Assembly (NCBI GenBank): GCA_937879965.1
Contig: CALFMP010000048.1
Location: forward strand, 1-64,000
Direction of reading: 5' to 3'
From: QKMZ01 sp012965515
Lineage (GTDB): Bacteria; Cyanobacteriota; Vampirovibrionia; Obscuribacterales; Obscuribacteraceae
Length of the DNA: 64,000 nucleotides
Position numbers and translations under genes: made by a program. This document shows, piece by piece, positions 16,749 to 25,301 of the stretch. Below the pieces are notes generated by a model, which was not told the origin of the DNA, ran no database searches, and saw only the letters and a list, made by a program, of their open reading frames with translations. The number at the start of each line of letters is the position of its first letter. Positions within the stretch are counted from its first letter, which is position 1.

Positions 16749-18008
16749 CTACTTGGCTCCCACGGCCTTAGGCAAGTGCTTTTTTAGGGCGTCTACCTTA
16801 TCAAGGCGTTCCCATGGAGCATCGATGTCAGTGCGTCCGAAGTGGCCGTAGGCGGCCGTCTTGCGGAAGAAATGACCACCGCGTTCTTTCGGCAACTCGT
16901 TCAATTTGAGAGCGCGAATGATTGCAGCGGGGCGCAGGTCGAACACTTCCTTGACGATATCGGTGATTTTCTCGTCGGCTATTTTGCCTGTTCCGAAGGT
17001 CGTTACATGAACGGATACAGGGCGGGCAACGCCGATTGCGTAAGCAATTTGTACTTCGCAACGGGATGCAATGCCGGCTCCAACGATATTTTTGGCGACC
17101 CAACGAACTGCATAGGCTGCAGAGCGGTCTACTTTTGTTGGATCTTTGCCGGAGAAAGCTCCGCCACCGTGGCGTGCATATCCGCCGTAGGTGTCGACGA
17201 TGATTTTGCGTCCGGTCAGACCTGCATCTCCGTGCGGTCCGCCGATAACGAAACGTCCGGACGGATTGATCAGATAGCGAGTTTCATCATCAGGCTTTAC
17301 ATTGAGATCTTGGAAAACCGGCTGAATTACATAGGCTTTCAAATCAGTCGCGATTCGCTTCTGAATGTCTTCGTTGGAAGAAACGCCGTCAATTTCAGGG
17401 TCGTGTTGAGTTGAGATGACGATGGAATCGATACGAACCGGCTTGTCGCCGTCATATTCGACGGTGACCTGGGTCTTGCCGTCCGGTCTCAGATAAGCAA
17501 GAGTGCCTTCGTGGCGAACTTCTGAGAGTCTGCGAGCGATGCGGTGGGCAACCGAGATTGGCAACGGCATCAATTCCGGTGTTTCGTCGCACGCGTAGCC
17601 GAACATCATGCCTTGATCGCCAGCACCGATTTCGTCTTCCTTTTCGGAAGAACCTTCATTTCTATGCTCCAGAGCTTTGGTTACGCCGGAGGATATATCG
17701 GGCGATTGTTTGTTGATTGCTGTGAGAACAGCGCAGGAATTAGCATCGAATCCACCGCCGTGCTCGCCGGCGTAGCCAATTTCTTCGATCACGCTGCGCA
17801 CCAGCTTTTGATAGTCGATATTGGCATTAGCTGTGATCTCGCCTGTCACCAGAACCAGCCCGGTCGACACGGCGCATTCTGCCGCCACGCGTCCTTTTGG
17901 GTCCTGTGCCAAGATTGCGTCGAGGATTGCATCAGAAATCTGGTCACAGACTTTATCTGGGTGTCCTTCTGTGACGGATTCCGAAGTGAATAGATATCTG
18001 GTAGACAA
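16749..18008 (-). CDS. metK: S-adenosylmethionine synthase (MetK)
   Basis: MetK makes SAM from methionine and ATP. The family signature regions are all present: ESVTEGHPDKVCDQISDA at the start, GAGDQGMMFGYA, GGPHGDAGLTGRKI and GGGAFSGKDPTKVDRSAAY. The start is placed at a TTG (18008) with AAGGAG eight bases ahead. This gives 419 residues beginning in the register of other MetK proteins (MSTRYLFTSESVT). An ATG at 18077 would add a 23-residue extension not usual for the family. The gene diverges from the ECF sigma operon. I see no SAM riboswitch of a type I know in the leader, only a simple hairpin. Confidence 0.95.
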   Translation of the reverse strand: MSTRYLFTSESVTEGHPDKVCDQISDAILDAILAQDPKGRVAAECAVSTGLVLVTGEITANANIDYQKLVRSVIEEIGYAGEHGGGFDANSCAVLTAINKQSPDISSGVTKALEHRNEGSSEKEDEIGAGDQGMMFGYACDETPELMPLPISVAHRIARRLSEVRHEGTLAYLRPDGKTQVTVEYDGDKPVRIDSIVISTQHDPEIDGVSSNEDIQKRIATDLKAYVIQPVFQDLNVKPDDETRYLINPSGRFVIGGPHGDAGLTGRKIIVDTYGGYARHGGGAFSGKDPTKVDRSAAYAVRWVAKNIVGAGIASRCEVQIAYAIGVARPVSVHVTTFGTGKIADEKITDIVKEVFDLRPAAIIRALKLNELPKERGGHFFRKTAAYGHFGRTDIDAPWERLDKVDALKKHLPKAVGAK

Positions 18009-18425
18009 GGCTGTATCTCCTTTGGATATGGCGACGAAGGTATTTCGAGCAGTTTGCATAAACGGCAACTGGCTCAATGCCGGGCAACGCTGCCCGTCTG
18101 CTTCGCCGACCGCGCCGTATGTTCGTTCAAATCCGGCAGTGAAGCCATTCTTGAGAACAAGGCATCAGTCATGCTAACACCTTTTCAGTTCCTTGCTAGG
18201 CAAAGGATTTAAAGATGCCGCAGCGATGGAGACGGCGGCTCACCAGTTGTCGTTCCTGGCGCTTAACGATGATGTAGTAAATCTCTGCGAGAACGGCAAA
18301 GCATGCCAGATCTGTTGGATAGCAGTGATACGATATAGGGGCTTTGGCAAAAAACTACCGAAATTACCCCCGGAACACGTTTGTTTGCCATTGCGTCAAT
18401 CAATTAATCGTCGAGAGGAGTCGCC
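18009..18425. other. Divergent intergenic region, metK / ECF sigma operon
   Basis: About 417 bases hold the leaders and promoters of both operons. In the metK leader a perfect hairpin CGGGCA-ACGC-TGCCCG lies at 18081-18096. No known SAM-sensing riboswitch consensus and no tRNA fold were recognised. The 3' end carries GAGAGGAG, the ribosome binding site of the sigma gene. Confidence 0.4.
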
Positions 18426-19049
18426 ATGGCGACAGGCTATAGCCAAAAAAGCGATAGAGACCTTGTATTAGCTTGCCAGAGGCGTGAGCCCGCGGCTTTT
18501 GAGGAGCTGGTCAAGCGTCACCAACGCACTGTTTATGCCCTTCTTTACCAATTGGCACCCGATTGGACGGATACGGCAGATCTTGCGCAAGAAGTGTTTA
18601 TCAGGGTTTGGAGAAATATCAACAACCTGAGAAACCCTTCTTCTTTCCGCTCCTGGCTTACCCAGATCGTTACCAACATCTTTTACGACGAATTGCGTAA
18701 GCGTCCTCGTAAGTTGCCAACCGTATCTATGGATGAAGGTATTGACGATGAGGAAGGCGACGGTGCAACCCGCGATATCGCCGATACATCCGCCCTTCCC
18801 GATGAAAATGTTTTAAACAAGGAAGTCAACGAAGTCATCCGCGCAGCCATGATGAAACTCCCGGAACAGTTTCGGACGAGCATCGTCTTAAGGGAAGTGG
18901 AGGGTCTCAGTTACGAGGAAATTGCGGTTCTGACAAAGACAGAGATGGGAACCGTAAAGTCGCGGATCGCGAGAGCCAGATTGAAGCTGCAAGAGATGCT
19001 TAAGCCGTATCTCGAGAGCAGCAACTCGCAAGCTGAAATATCGGGGTGA
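18426..19049 (+). CDS. ECF RNA polymerase sigma factor
   Basis: A 207-residue group 4 (ECF) sigma factor, which redirects RNA polymerase to a stress or envelope regulon. Region 2 (about 20-90) has the conserved DLAQEVFIRVWRN and SFRSWLTQIVTN motifs. Region 4 (about 135-190) has LPEQFRTSIVLREVEGLSYEEIA and a helix-turn-helix ending GTVKSRIARARLKL. An acidic linker joins them. The ATG follows GAGAGGAG at ideal distance. Its stop overlaps the start of the anti-sigma gene, so the two are translated together and the protein is very likely held by it. Confidence 0.93.
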   Translation: MATGYSQKSDRDLVLACQRREPAAFEELVKRHQRTVYALLYQLAPDWTDTADLAQEVFIRVWRNINNLRNPSSFRSWLTQIVTNIFYDELRKRPRKLPTVSMDEGIDDEEGDGATRDIADTSALPDENVLNKEVNEVIRAAMMKLPEQFRTSIVLREVEGLSYEEIAVLTKTEMGTVKSRIARARLKLQEMLKPYLESSNSQAEISG

Positions 19050-19960
19050 TCGGGGTGATGGTCGAGTCTTGTGAAAAGTATAGATTGGAGCTGTCTGCGC
19101 TGTTGGATGAACAGCTTGACAAGCAGCTCAAGGCGGAGGTGGAGGGGCACCTTTCCGGTTGCACAGATTGCAGCCAGGAATTGGACACACTGAAGTCGCT
19201 TTGCCAATTGATGTCCAAACAGTTCGAACCGGACAATCTGGAAATGCCGGATCTCTGGGCGAAGATGAAAGACCAGGTGCCGACAGTGTGCCAGGTGATG
19301 GACGAAGATTTGTCAGCTTATTTAGATGGTGAACTGCCTGCACCTGCTCAAGAAGGTGTTAATGCCCATCTTAAGGAATGTCCGGACTGCCTTGGCAAGT
19401 TCAAGACACTTAATGCGACCAATCAATTTATTTCGAAGGGGCTGGAATTACCGGCCGACTTTAAAGTAGATGTCTGGCCGGCAGTTAAGTCCAGACTCAA
19501 TGAAGACTGTGCACTTATTCACACAGAACTTTCTCCTTATATTGATCAAGAAGTCGCAACTTTGCGGCACCGCGCAATCACAGCCCACCTTACTGATTGT
19601 CAGGGGTGCAGAGATGAATTCAACAGACTCTCGAGTGTTGGCGATGCGATAAGAGAACACTATAAGCCGGATATCCCGGAAGATTTTGATCTCTGGCCTG
19701 GTATCAAGTCTCAACTGCAAGTGGTGCCTTTTACACCGCGGGCTAACAACAATCAGCAGAAGAGCAAACCGGGCATGCGCCGTGCTTATTGGATGAGTGC
19801 TGCGGCTGCAGTGGTTATGGGTATCATTGGTTTTGGTAGTTTTTGGCTAATGTCACCAAGTACTTCCTCAATAAAGACTGTTAGTGCAGAGGACTACTTG
19901 ATAGAATCGGCATTAGCGGAACCAGCCGGCAGTGCAGAGGCGGTCCTCTATGAGTACTAA
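19046..19960 (+). CDS. Anti-sigma factor with three zinc-binding ZAS domains
   Basis: A 304-residue single-pass membrane protein. It carries three tandem copies of a zf-HC2/ZAS domain, each with H-x3-C-x2-C: His35/Cys39/Cys42, His108/Cys112/Cys115 and His181/Cys185/Cys188. Each copy is followed by a shared (L/I)P...W..(V/I/M)K..(L/V) element, so the unit has been triplicated. A membrane segment at about 249-269 leads to a short periplasmic tail. ZAS anti-sigma factors bind region 2-4 of their sigma factor and release it after a signal; three copies on one chain are unusual. The start is either the GTG at 19046, overlapping the sigma stop, or the ATG at 19058. Confidence 0.88.
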   Translation: MIGVMVESCEKYRLELSALLDEQLDKQLKAEVEGHLSGCTDCSQELDTLKSLCQLMSKQFEPDNLEMPDLWAKMKDQVPTVCQVMDEDLSAYLDGELPAPAQEGVNAHLKECPDCLGKFKTLNATNQFISKGLELPADFKVDVWPAVKSRLNEDCALIHTELSPYIDQEVATLRHRAITAHLTDCQGCRDEFNRLSSVGDAIREHYKPDIPEDFDLWPGIKSQLQVVPFTPRANNNQQKSKPGMRRAYWMSAAAAVVMGIIGFGSFWLMSPSTSSIKTVSAEDYLIESALAEPAGSAEAVLYEY

Positions 19961-20489
19961 GATGGGGATTGAAGTGAGTCAGAACCGGTCTATGTACAAA
20001 GTCGCAAAAAAAGTCGTATTGGTGATCGGTATCCAGTCAGCATTGGTCTTGCCTGCATTTGCTGACGAGACTTGCTGCGTAGATTGGAGCAAGCTCAACC
20101 TTTCGGCACAGCAGAATCAACAAGTCCAGCAGTTGGAACAGCAGTGGCAGCAAGACTACAGTCAGATCAAGCCAGCTATTGCTGACGAGCAACGCAAGCT
20201 TCAACGCTTGCTTGAGTCGCACAATGCTGATCCCGTTGAACTTATGGCTGTGCAGCAGTCTTTGACTCGCAAGAAGGAACAGCTAAACCAGGCTGCAACA
20301 GCGAATTACCTGCGCAAGAGACAAGTGCTGAATGAAAACCAACAGCATCAGTTGGAGCAGATGATCCGCCAGCGCATCATCGCTAAGCAAAAGGAAATGC
20401 ACCCGAATATGCAAAGCAATGATATGCCTGGGCGCTTGCAGAACTTGATGCAGCGAGTGTTGCAGACAAATCCACCGGAAAAGAACTAA
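19950..20489 (+). CDS. Periplasmic Spy/CnrX-like helical protein
   Basis: A 179-residue exported protein from the ATG at 19950, which has AGAGG nine bases ahead and overlaps the anti-sigma stop. A hydrophobic signal segment (VVLVIGIQSALVLPAFA) is followed by a mature chain opening ETCCVDW. That chain is then almost all helix, rich in Gln (LNLSAQQNQQVQQLEQQW). The pattern resembles the LTxxQ-type Spy/CpxP/CnrX/ZraP family of periplasmic chaperones and metal sensors, although similarity is at the level of pattern only. As third gene of a sigma/anti-sigma operon it may sense metal or unfolded protein. The CC pair is a possible metal site. Confidence 0.65.
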   Translation: MSTKMGIEVSQNRSMYKVAKKVVLVIGIQSALVLPAFADETCCVDWSKLNLSAQQNQQVQQLEQQWQQDYSQIKPAIADEQRKLQRLLESHNADPVELMAVQQSLTRKKEQLNQAATANYLRKRQVLNENQQHQLEQMIRQRIIAKQKEMHPNMQSNDMPGRLQNLMQRVLQTNPPEKN

Positions 20490-20509
20490 AGTTCAAACAC
20501 CGGCATAAC

Positions 20510-20532
20510 GGCGCCCAAAGGGCGCCTTTTTT
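20510..20532 (+). terminator. Intrinsic terminator of the ECF sigma operon
   Basis: Perfect stem GGCGCCC/GGGCGCC with loop AAA, followed directly by six T. Outer CAAAC/GTTTG repeats extend the inverted symmetry. Confidence 0.92.
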
Positions 20533-20546
20533 GTTTGAAAAACTGT

Positions 20547-20560
20547 CACCATATGTGGTG
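20547..20560. promoter_or_regulatory. Palindrome-like site CACCATATGTGGTG upstream of the PfpI gene
   Basis: This 14-base site differs in one base from the perfect palindrome at 52142-52155. It lies in the leader region of the DJ-1/PfpI gene. A shared operator is possible; the similarity could be chance. Confidence 0.25.
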
Positions 20561-20722
20561 TCCTGTCGTGTATTCGTTACGTGGCGGACAAAGCCGCCGT
20601 TTAACTCAAGCCGATTTGAAATGTAATAAGATCAATTCAACATCAAAAATTGAATCCCGGCGACCAGTGCAGAATAAGCACCGCATTTTGAGTGCGGCGT
20701 ACGCGAATTTCAGGAGGTTAGC

Positions 20723-21271
20723 ATGGCGAGTAAGCGTCTAGAAGGTCTCAAGGTTGTACTGGTAATCGCTCCAGACCAGTTTCGTGATGAAGAACTGACC
20801 ACTCCTCAAAAGGCTTTCCTGGACGAGGGCGCGAAAGTAACTGTTGCCTCTACAAAGCTTGGCGAGGCGAAAGGGATGCTGGGTGCAACGGCCCATGTAG
20901 AGGTTGTTTTAAGCAATTTGCACGCGGATGACATCGATTGTTTAGTCGTGGTCGGTGGCATGGGCTCACCTGAATATCTGTGGGAAGACCATAATTTGCA
21001 CACTCTGCTGCGCAATTTGAACTCTCAGGGGAAGGTTTTAGGCGCTATATGCCTCTCCGGGGCTGTTTTGGCAAGAGCAGGCGTTCTTTCCGGCAAGCAG
21101 GCTACTGTCTATCCGATGCCTGAGTCTCTTAAGGCGCTCAAAGACGGACACGCTAACTATGTAGAAAGACCCGTTATTCAAGACGGTCGCGTAATCACTG
21201 CTGACGGACCGCCGGCGGCTCTGGAATTTGCCGAGGCGATTATCAAGGAGCTGGCTAAGGTTAAGGTTTAG
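20723..21271 (+). CDS. DJ-1/PfpI-family protein
   Basis: A 182-residue flavodoxin-like protein of the DJ-1/PfpI superfamily (class I glutamine-amidotransferase fold). The nucleophile elbow is GAICLSGAVL with Cys110, the acidic partner is in DEELTTP (Glu23 or Glu24), and GGMGSPEYLW is the usual oxyanion-side loop. Members act as glyoxalases/deglycases, chaperones or peptidases, and the exact activity cannot be read here. AGGAGG six bases before the ATG fixes the start. It is a single gene between the sigma-operon terminator and argS. Confidence 0.9.
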   Translation: MASKRLEGLKVVLVIAPDQFRDEELTTPQKAFLDEGAKVTVASTKLGEAKGMLGATAHVEVVLSNLHADDIDCLVVVGGMGSPEYLWEDHNLHTLLRNLNSQGKVLGAICLSGAVLARAGVLSGKQATVYPMPESLKALKDGHANYVERPVIQDGRVITADGPPAALEFAEAIIKELAKVKV

Positions 21272-21353
21272 CCTCTAGCGTTTCATAACTAGAGCTAGTC
21301 AGGCGCGCCGGATGGTAGCCTAGAAGTCTTTGCTGTTAAAAGGAGACTGAAAG

Positions 21354-23120
21354 GTGATTTCCGAAAGGCTGGCTGGCCTTGTCGAACGGGCAATTGACAG
21401 GGCGACAAAAGAGGGAAAGCTGGGACCGCTCACTGAGCGTCCAATTCCGGTTTCGGTTGAGCGTCCTCGCTTGCCGGAGCATGGCGATCTTGCAGTCGGC
21501 ACGGCCCTTAAGCTTGCCGGGCTGGCAAAAATGTCGCCAATCAAGATTGCTGAAGTGATCGCCGAGTACATAGAAAAGGATGAAGAAGCCGGCAAGCATA
21601 ATATCGAACGCTTGGCTGTCGCCCCCCCTGGTTTCATCAACTTCCATCTTTCCACCGGTTGGCTGGAGTCAGCGCTGGCTAACATTCATGAGCAGGGCGA
21701 ACAGTTCGGCTCGCTGAACATAGGCGAGGGAAAGCGGGTTCTTGTCGAGTATGTTTCCGCCAACCCAACCGGTGATTTGCATATTGGACATGGCAGAGGG
21801 GCTGTTTACGGCAGCTGTTTGTCGAATCTTTTCTCGTTTGTTGGTTTTTCTGTTGAACAGGAGTTTTATGTCAACGATGCCGGTGTTCAAATAGCTCAAC
21901 TGGGAGATTGCGCTTGGGCTCTTTATCAGCGGATTCTCGGACGCGAAGTACCGTACCCCGAAGAAGGTTATCCGGAAAATTCGCTGCGTCATTTTCTTGA
22001 GCCTATCGCTAAGGAATATGGCGATAAATACATGAATTTGAACAACGAGGAAGGCGCAAAAGAACTTGGTCAGATCACCAAAATGAGGATCATGGAGTCG
22101 CAAAGACAGCTATTGTCGCGCCTTCACGTCAATTTCGACACGTGGTTTTCCGAGACATCTCTGCATACATCTAATGCTGTTTCCAATGTGCTCAAAGAAT
22201 ACGAGAAAAAGCAAAAGAGCTACGAATCGGAAGGCGCATTGTGGCTAAAAGCGAAAGAACTCGGTGACGAGAGAGACAGAGTTTTGCGCAAGAGCACCGG
22301 TGTTACAACCTATCTTGCAAATGATGCAGCCTATCACCTCGATAAGTTCAACCGTGGATTCGACCAATTGGTAAATATCTGGGGCGCCGACCACCATGGG
22401 CAAGTGCCTGGTCTAAAAGCTTCCGTGAAAGCGCTTGATCTGGACCCCGACCGGTTGGAGATCATCCTCACTCAGATAGTAAATTTGAACCGTGAAGGAC
22501 AAATGGTAAGGATGTCCAAACGGGCTGGTACGGTCGTTACTCTCGAAGAAGTTATGGATGAAGTCGGTGTTGATGCGACGCGATACTATCTCGCCGAATC
22601 AAACCCGCAGAATCCAATCAATTTCGATTTGGAACTGGCAAAACGTACATCCAGAGAGAATCCGGCTTTTTACATACAGTATGCGCACGCGCGCTGTTGT
22701 GCCATTTTGCGGCGGGCAACCGAAGAGCAAGTGAACCAAGAAAGCGGTGTGACGGAGAAACCCGTTCTCACTCAAAGTCAGTTGGAAGCGTACAAAGCTG
22801 ATTACAAAGTGAAGCCAGAAGTGTTTAAAGCCGCTTTTGACCCTGGTCATGAAGTTTTTCAGCATCAAAAGGCGCTGGTGCAAAAGTTGGATTCTTTCCC
22901 TGATGAAGTTAAGGAAGCCGCACTTGCAAGGCTACCCGGACGACTGGCCAGGTATGCATATGATGTGGCCAATGAGTTGCAAAAATTCTACGAAGTTTCT
23001 CGTGTAATCACTGATGATTTATCGGTCACGAAAGCCAGGCTAGGCCTTATTCTTGCGACGAGGCAGGTGCTGGCTAATGCGCTGAAAATAATCGGCGTAT
23101 CGGCGCCGGAGCGCATGTGA
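21354..23120 (+). CDS. argS: Arginyl-tRNA synthetase
   Basis: A class I synthetase charging tRNA-Arg. Its 588 residues match the family length. An N-terminal Add-1 domain is followed by the HIGH motif in NPTGDLHIGHGRGAVYG. The KMSK region is MVRMSKRAGT, and the C-terminal DALR anticodon-binding domain (from about 460) ends RQVLANALKIIGVSAPERM. The start is GTG at 21354, with AAGGAG upstream. The neighbours are unrelated in function and the gene appears monocistronic. Confidence 0.96.
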   Translation: MISERLAGLVERAIDRATKEGKLGPLTERPIPVSVERPRLPEHGDLAVGTALKLAGLAKMSPIKIAEVIAEYIEKDEEAGKHNIERLAVAPPGFINFHLSTGWLESALANIHEQGEQFGSLNIGEGKRVLVEYVSANPTGDLHIGHGRGAVYGSCLSNLFSFVGFSVEQEFYVNDAGVQIAQLGDCAWALYQRILGREVPYPEEGYPENSLRHFLEPIAKEYGDKYMNLNNEEGAKELGQITKMRIMESQRQLLSRLHVNFDTWFSETSLHTSNAVSNVLKEYEKKQKSYESEGALWLKAKELGDERDRVLRKSTGVTTYLANDAAYHLDKFNRGFDQLVNIWGADHHGQVPGLKASVKALDLDPDRLEIILTQIVNLNREGQMVRMSKRAGTVVTLEEVMDEVGVDATRYYLAESNPQNPINFDLELAKRTSRENPAFYIQYAHARCCAILRRATEEQVNQESGVTEKPVLTQSQLEAYKADYKVKPEVFKAAFDPGHEVFQHQKALVQKLDSFPDEVKEAALARLPGRLARYAYDVANELQKFYEVSRVITDDLSVTKARLGLILATRQVLANALKIIGVSAPERM

Positions 23121-23304
23121 TCTCGGTTAATACCGGTCACTAATAAAAAACCACAGATCTATGGACGCATTAATTTGCTTCTGAGGCGGGCACAAAAGCC
23201 CGTCAAATGCTTCCGTGTACGGCACTCGGGTGCTAGGCTAGAAATAGGACATACCATCATCTATTTGGGAATCGGCGTAGCCGTATTAGCTTAGGGGACT
23301 TTTG

Positions 23305-23922
23305 ATGGACATGGAAGATAAGTTCAGCCTGGAGCTGACGCAAGAGGAAGGGGTTCTTCTTCTGACTAGTGCGAGGCTTTTGGATAAGCTAGTTGCGGGC
23401 GTAACCATTCATTCAAAAGATCGAGATGAGCTCATCAAGGACATCATCGAGAAGCTGGCGCAAAAGGTCGCGCCAGCTCTTTCTGTAATGTCGGACGAGC
23501 TTGCCGATGCCATTGTTGATTCTGTATTGGGTTGCGACGGCGAGGATGATCTTGATTTCGATTTGTCGCTCATAGAAAGCGAATTGAACGAAGATCAGCA
23601 CGATCTGCAAGTAATGAATTTCCCGATGTATGCAACAGATGAGACTTTGCCGAAATTGGAAAAGGCGCTTGTTGATCACCGGATGGTGAAAGCCGAGTAT
23701 TACAGCTTTGCCAGAGAATCAGTAGACAGAATAACTCTCAACCCCCTGACCATTCTTAAGGAAGAAGGACTCTGGCGGGTTATTGCTTACTGTCATGAGC
23801 GCAAGGAAGTTTTGCTGTTCCGCGTGGACAGAATAAAACAACTGAAAGAGACGGCGCAGCATTTCGAGACGCCGAAAGACTTTTCGCAGCGCAAGGCACA
23901 GCGCTACGCGACCTACTGCTGA
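23305..23922 (+). CDS. WYL-domain protein without DNA-binding domain
   Basis: A 205-residue protein. The C-terminal part (about 125-195) fits a WYL domain, the ligand-binding fold that senses nucleic acid or nucleotides in many bacterial regulators: VKAEYYSFARESVDRITLNP, GLWRVIAYCHERKEVLLFRVDRI and the final ETAQHF. The N-terminal half is helical and strongly acidic, and no helix-turn-helix could be seen, so it would need a partner to act on DNA. The ATG at 23305 has GGGG seven bases before it. It stands alone between argS and rpiB, with no defence gene nearby. Confidence 0.7.
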   Translation: MDMEDKFSLELTQEEGVLLLTSARLLDKLVAGVTIHSKDRDELIKDIIEKLAQKVAPALSVMSDELADAIVDSVLGCDGEDDLDFDLSLIESELNEDQHDLQVMNFPMYATDETLPKLEKALVDHRMVKAEYYSFARESVDRITLNPLTILKEEGLWRVIAYCHERKEVLLFRVDRIKQLKETAQHFETPKDFSQRKAQRYATYC

Positions 23923-24027
23923 TCTATATATTGGATATTTTGGAAGTCAAACTGATAAACTCTGAGACTTCAGAGCGGCGTCGTTTGTCCGTTTTGAGCA
24001 AATTCAATTTATCGGTACAGGTTCAAC

Positions 24028-24528
24028 ATGACTTTCGCCAGCAAAATAAAAGAAACAGGCGGCAAAATTGCCGTCGGAAGTGACCATGCCGGTTTTGCCT
24101 TGAAAGAAAAGATCAAGAAAATGCTGACAGGCAAGTCTATCGAGTTCATCGATTTCGGAACATTTTCAGAGGAGTCCTGTGACTATCCGGATTACGCAAG
24201 AAAAGCAGCGGATTCTGTAGCTTCCGGTGAAGCTGTCTGCGGCATTCTTTGCTGCGGTTCGGGCGTGGGCATCTCGATAGTCGCCAACAAAGTGCGCGGA
24301 ATCAGAGCTGCACTTTTGCATGAGCCTGAAACTGCTGCTCTGTGCAGGCAGCACAATGATGCAAACATGCTTTGTATGGCGGGGCGAACCATGGACGAGA
24401 AGCTGCTTGAGCCTACCATTGAGGCCTTTTTGAACGCAGAGTTTGAAGGCGGGCGACACTCGAGACGCGTCGACAAAATCGAAGTGCCGCGAAAGGGTGA
24501 GCAACCGGGAAGTTGGGCGAAAGACTGA
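24028..24528 (+). CDS. rpiB: Ribose 5-phosphate isomerase B
   Basis: RpiB interconverts ribose 5-phosphate and ribulose 5-phosphate in the pentose phosphate pathway. This 166-residue protein of the RpiB/LacAB family opens with KIAVGSDHAGFALKEKI. It has the catalytic cysteine in CCGSGVGISI (Cys76) and the phosphate-binding HNDANMLCMAGR. The C-terminal tail is slightly longer than average. An intrinsic terminator follows directly. Confidence 0.95.
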   Translation: MTFASKIKETGGKIAVGSDHAGFALKEKIKKMLTGKSIEFIDFGTFSEESCDYPDYARKAADSVASGEAVCGILCCGSGVGISIVANKVRGIRAALLHEPETAALCRQHNDANMLCMAGRTMDEKLLEPTIEAFLNAEFEGGRHSRRVDKIEVPRKGEQPGSWAKD

Positions 24529-24539
24529 ACACTCGTACG

Positions 24540-24570
24540 GGGGCGCAAAAAAATTGCGCCCCTCGAGTTT
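24540..24570 (+). terminator. Terminator hairpin after rpiB
   Basis: Perfect nine-base stem GGGGCGCAA/TTGCGCCCC with loop AAAAA, followed by TCGAGTTTT. The T-run is short and late. It sits between convergent genes, and the A-rich loop also permits use from the other strand. Confidence 0.7.
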
Positions 24571-24606
24571 TCGGACCACAAAGACTGGGCCCGGTAAGTC
24601 TTGAAT

Positions 24607-25122
24607 TTACTTTTTGCGACCCTTCCCGGAACCAGCAGTGACAAGCTGTTTTTCGCGCTCGCGTTCGGTTGCAGACTCTTTGCGCCAAACTGCAAATGCG
24701 CGGGCAATCAAGTTGCCGTTGTTGTCGTAAGCTGGTCCAATCATCGCTGTTTCAGGCATTCTGGATAGCCACTCTCTTTCGAAGCGACTAAGTACAGAAG
24801 CAAATCCTACATCCTGCAATGCTTCTGCAAGCGGAATCCAATTGCGATCTCTTTCTCCATTGCGGAAAAGAAGTGCTATGCAAGTTGCTCTGCGGGTTCT
24901 TTCAACAGGTTCTTGGAATGAGAAATCCATGTTGTAAGAGTTGCCGACGAGCAAATAACTCTTTCCGGGCCACGCGGCAGTCTTTTTGTATGGAGTTACA
25001 TCTATATGATTGAGCAATTGCGTGTAACGCTCTCGCGCTCTGGCTTCTTCGCGCTCGTCATTCTCAGCGGCAATGCGAGTTAGCTTCACCAGAAGACGAT
25101 CTGAATCTTCTTTCGATGGCAT
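24607..25122 (-). CDS. Hypothetical protein
   Basis: I do not recognise this 171-residue protein. It begins at an ATG (25122) with GGAG nine bases ahead; a TTG at 25158 would add 12 residues. The first 45 residues are highly charged and probably helical (ENDEREEARARERY). A compact middle follows (AWPGKSYLLVGNSYNMDFSF ... RATCIALLFRNGERDRNW), and the tail is Arg/Lys/Glu-rich. No signal peptide or membrane segment is present. It is convergent with rpiB and divergent from glycerate kinase. Confidence 0.6.
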   Translation of the reverse strand: MPSKEDSDRLLVKLTRIAAENDEREEARARERYTQLLNHIDVTPYKKTAAWPGKSYLLVGNSYNMDFSFQEPVERTRRATCIALLFRNGERDRNWIPLAEALQDVGFASVLSRFEREWLSRMPETAMIGPAYDNNGNLIARAFAVWRKESATEREREKQLVTAGSGKGRKK

Positions 25123-25301
25123 AGAAGAGTTCTCCGAAAACTTTATCAAGTCACTCAATATTCATGCACTTTCGAGTGATTGACTAAACTGGAAAATCTC
25201 AATTTCGTGCGCAATTAAGATGAATTCTCAAACTCATATCGTGTCGATATCTCTGTGGCATAATCCCATAGAAATGGTTTTGGGGATCGCTTGATCTAGC
25301 A

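Noticed and set aside
18009..18200. SAM riboswitch in the metK leader
   Set aside because: Only a single simple hairpin (18081-18096) is present; none of the SAM-I, II, III or SAM/SAH consensus blocks I know could be found.
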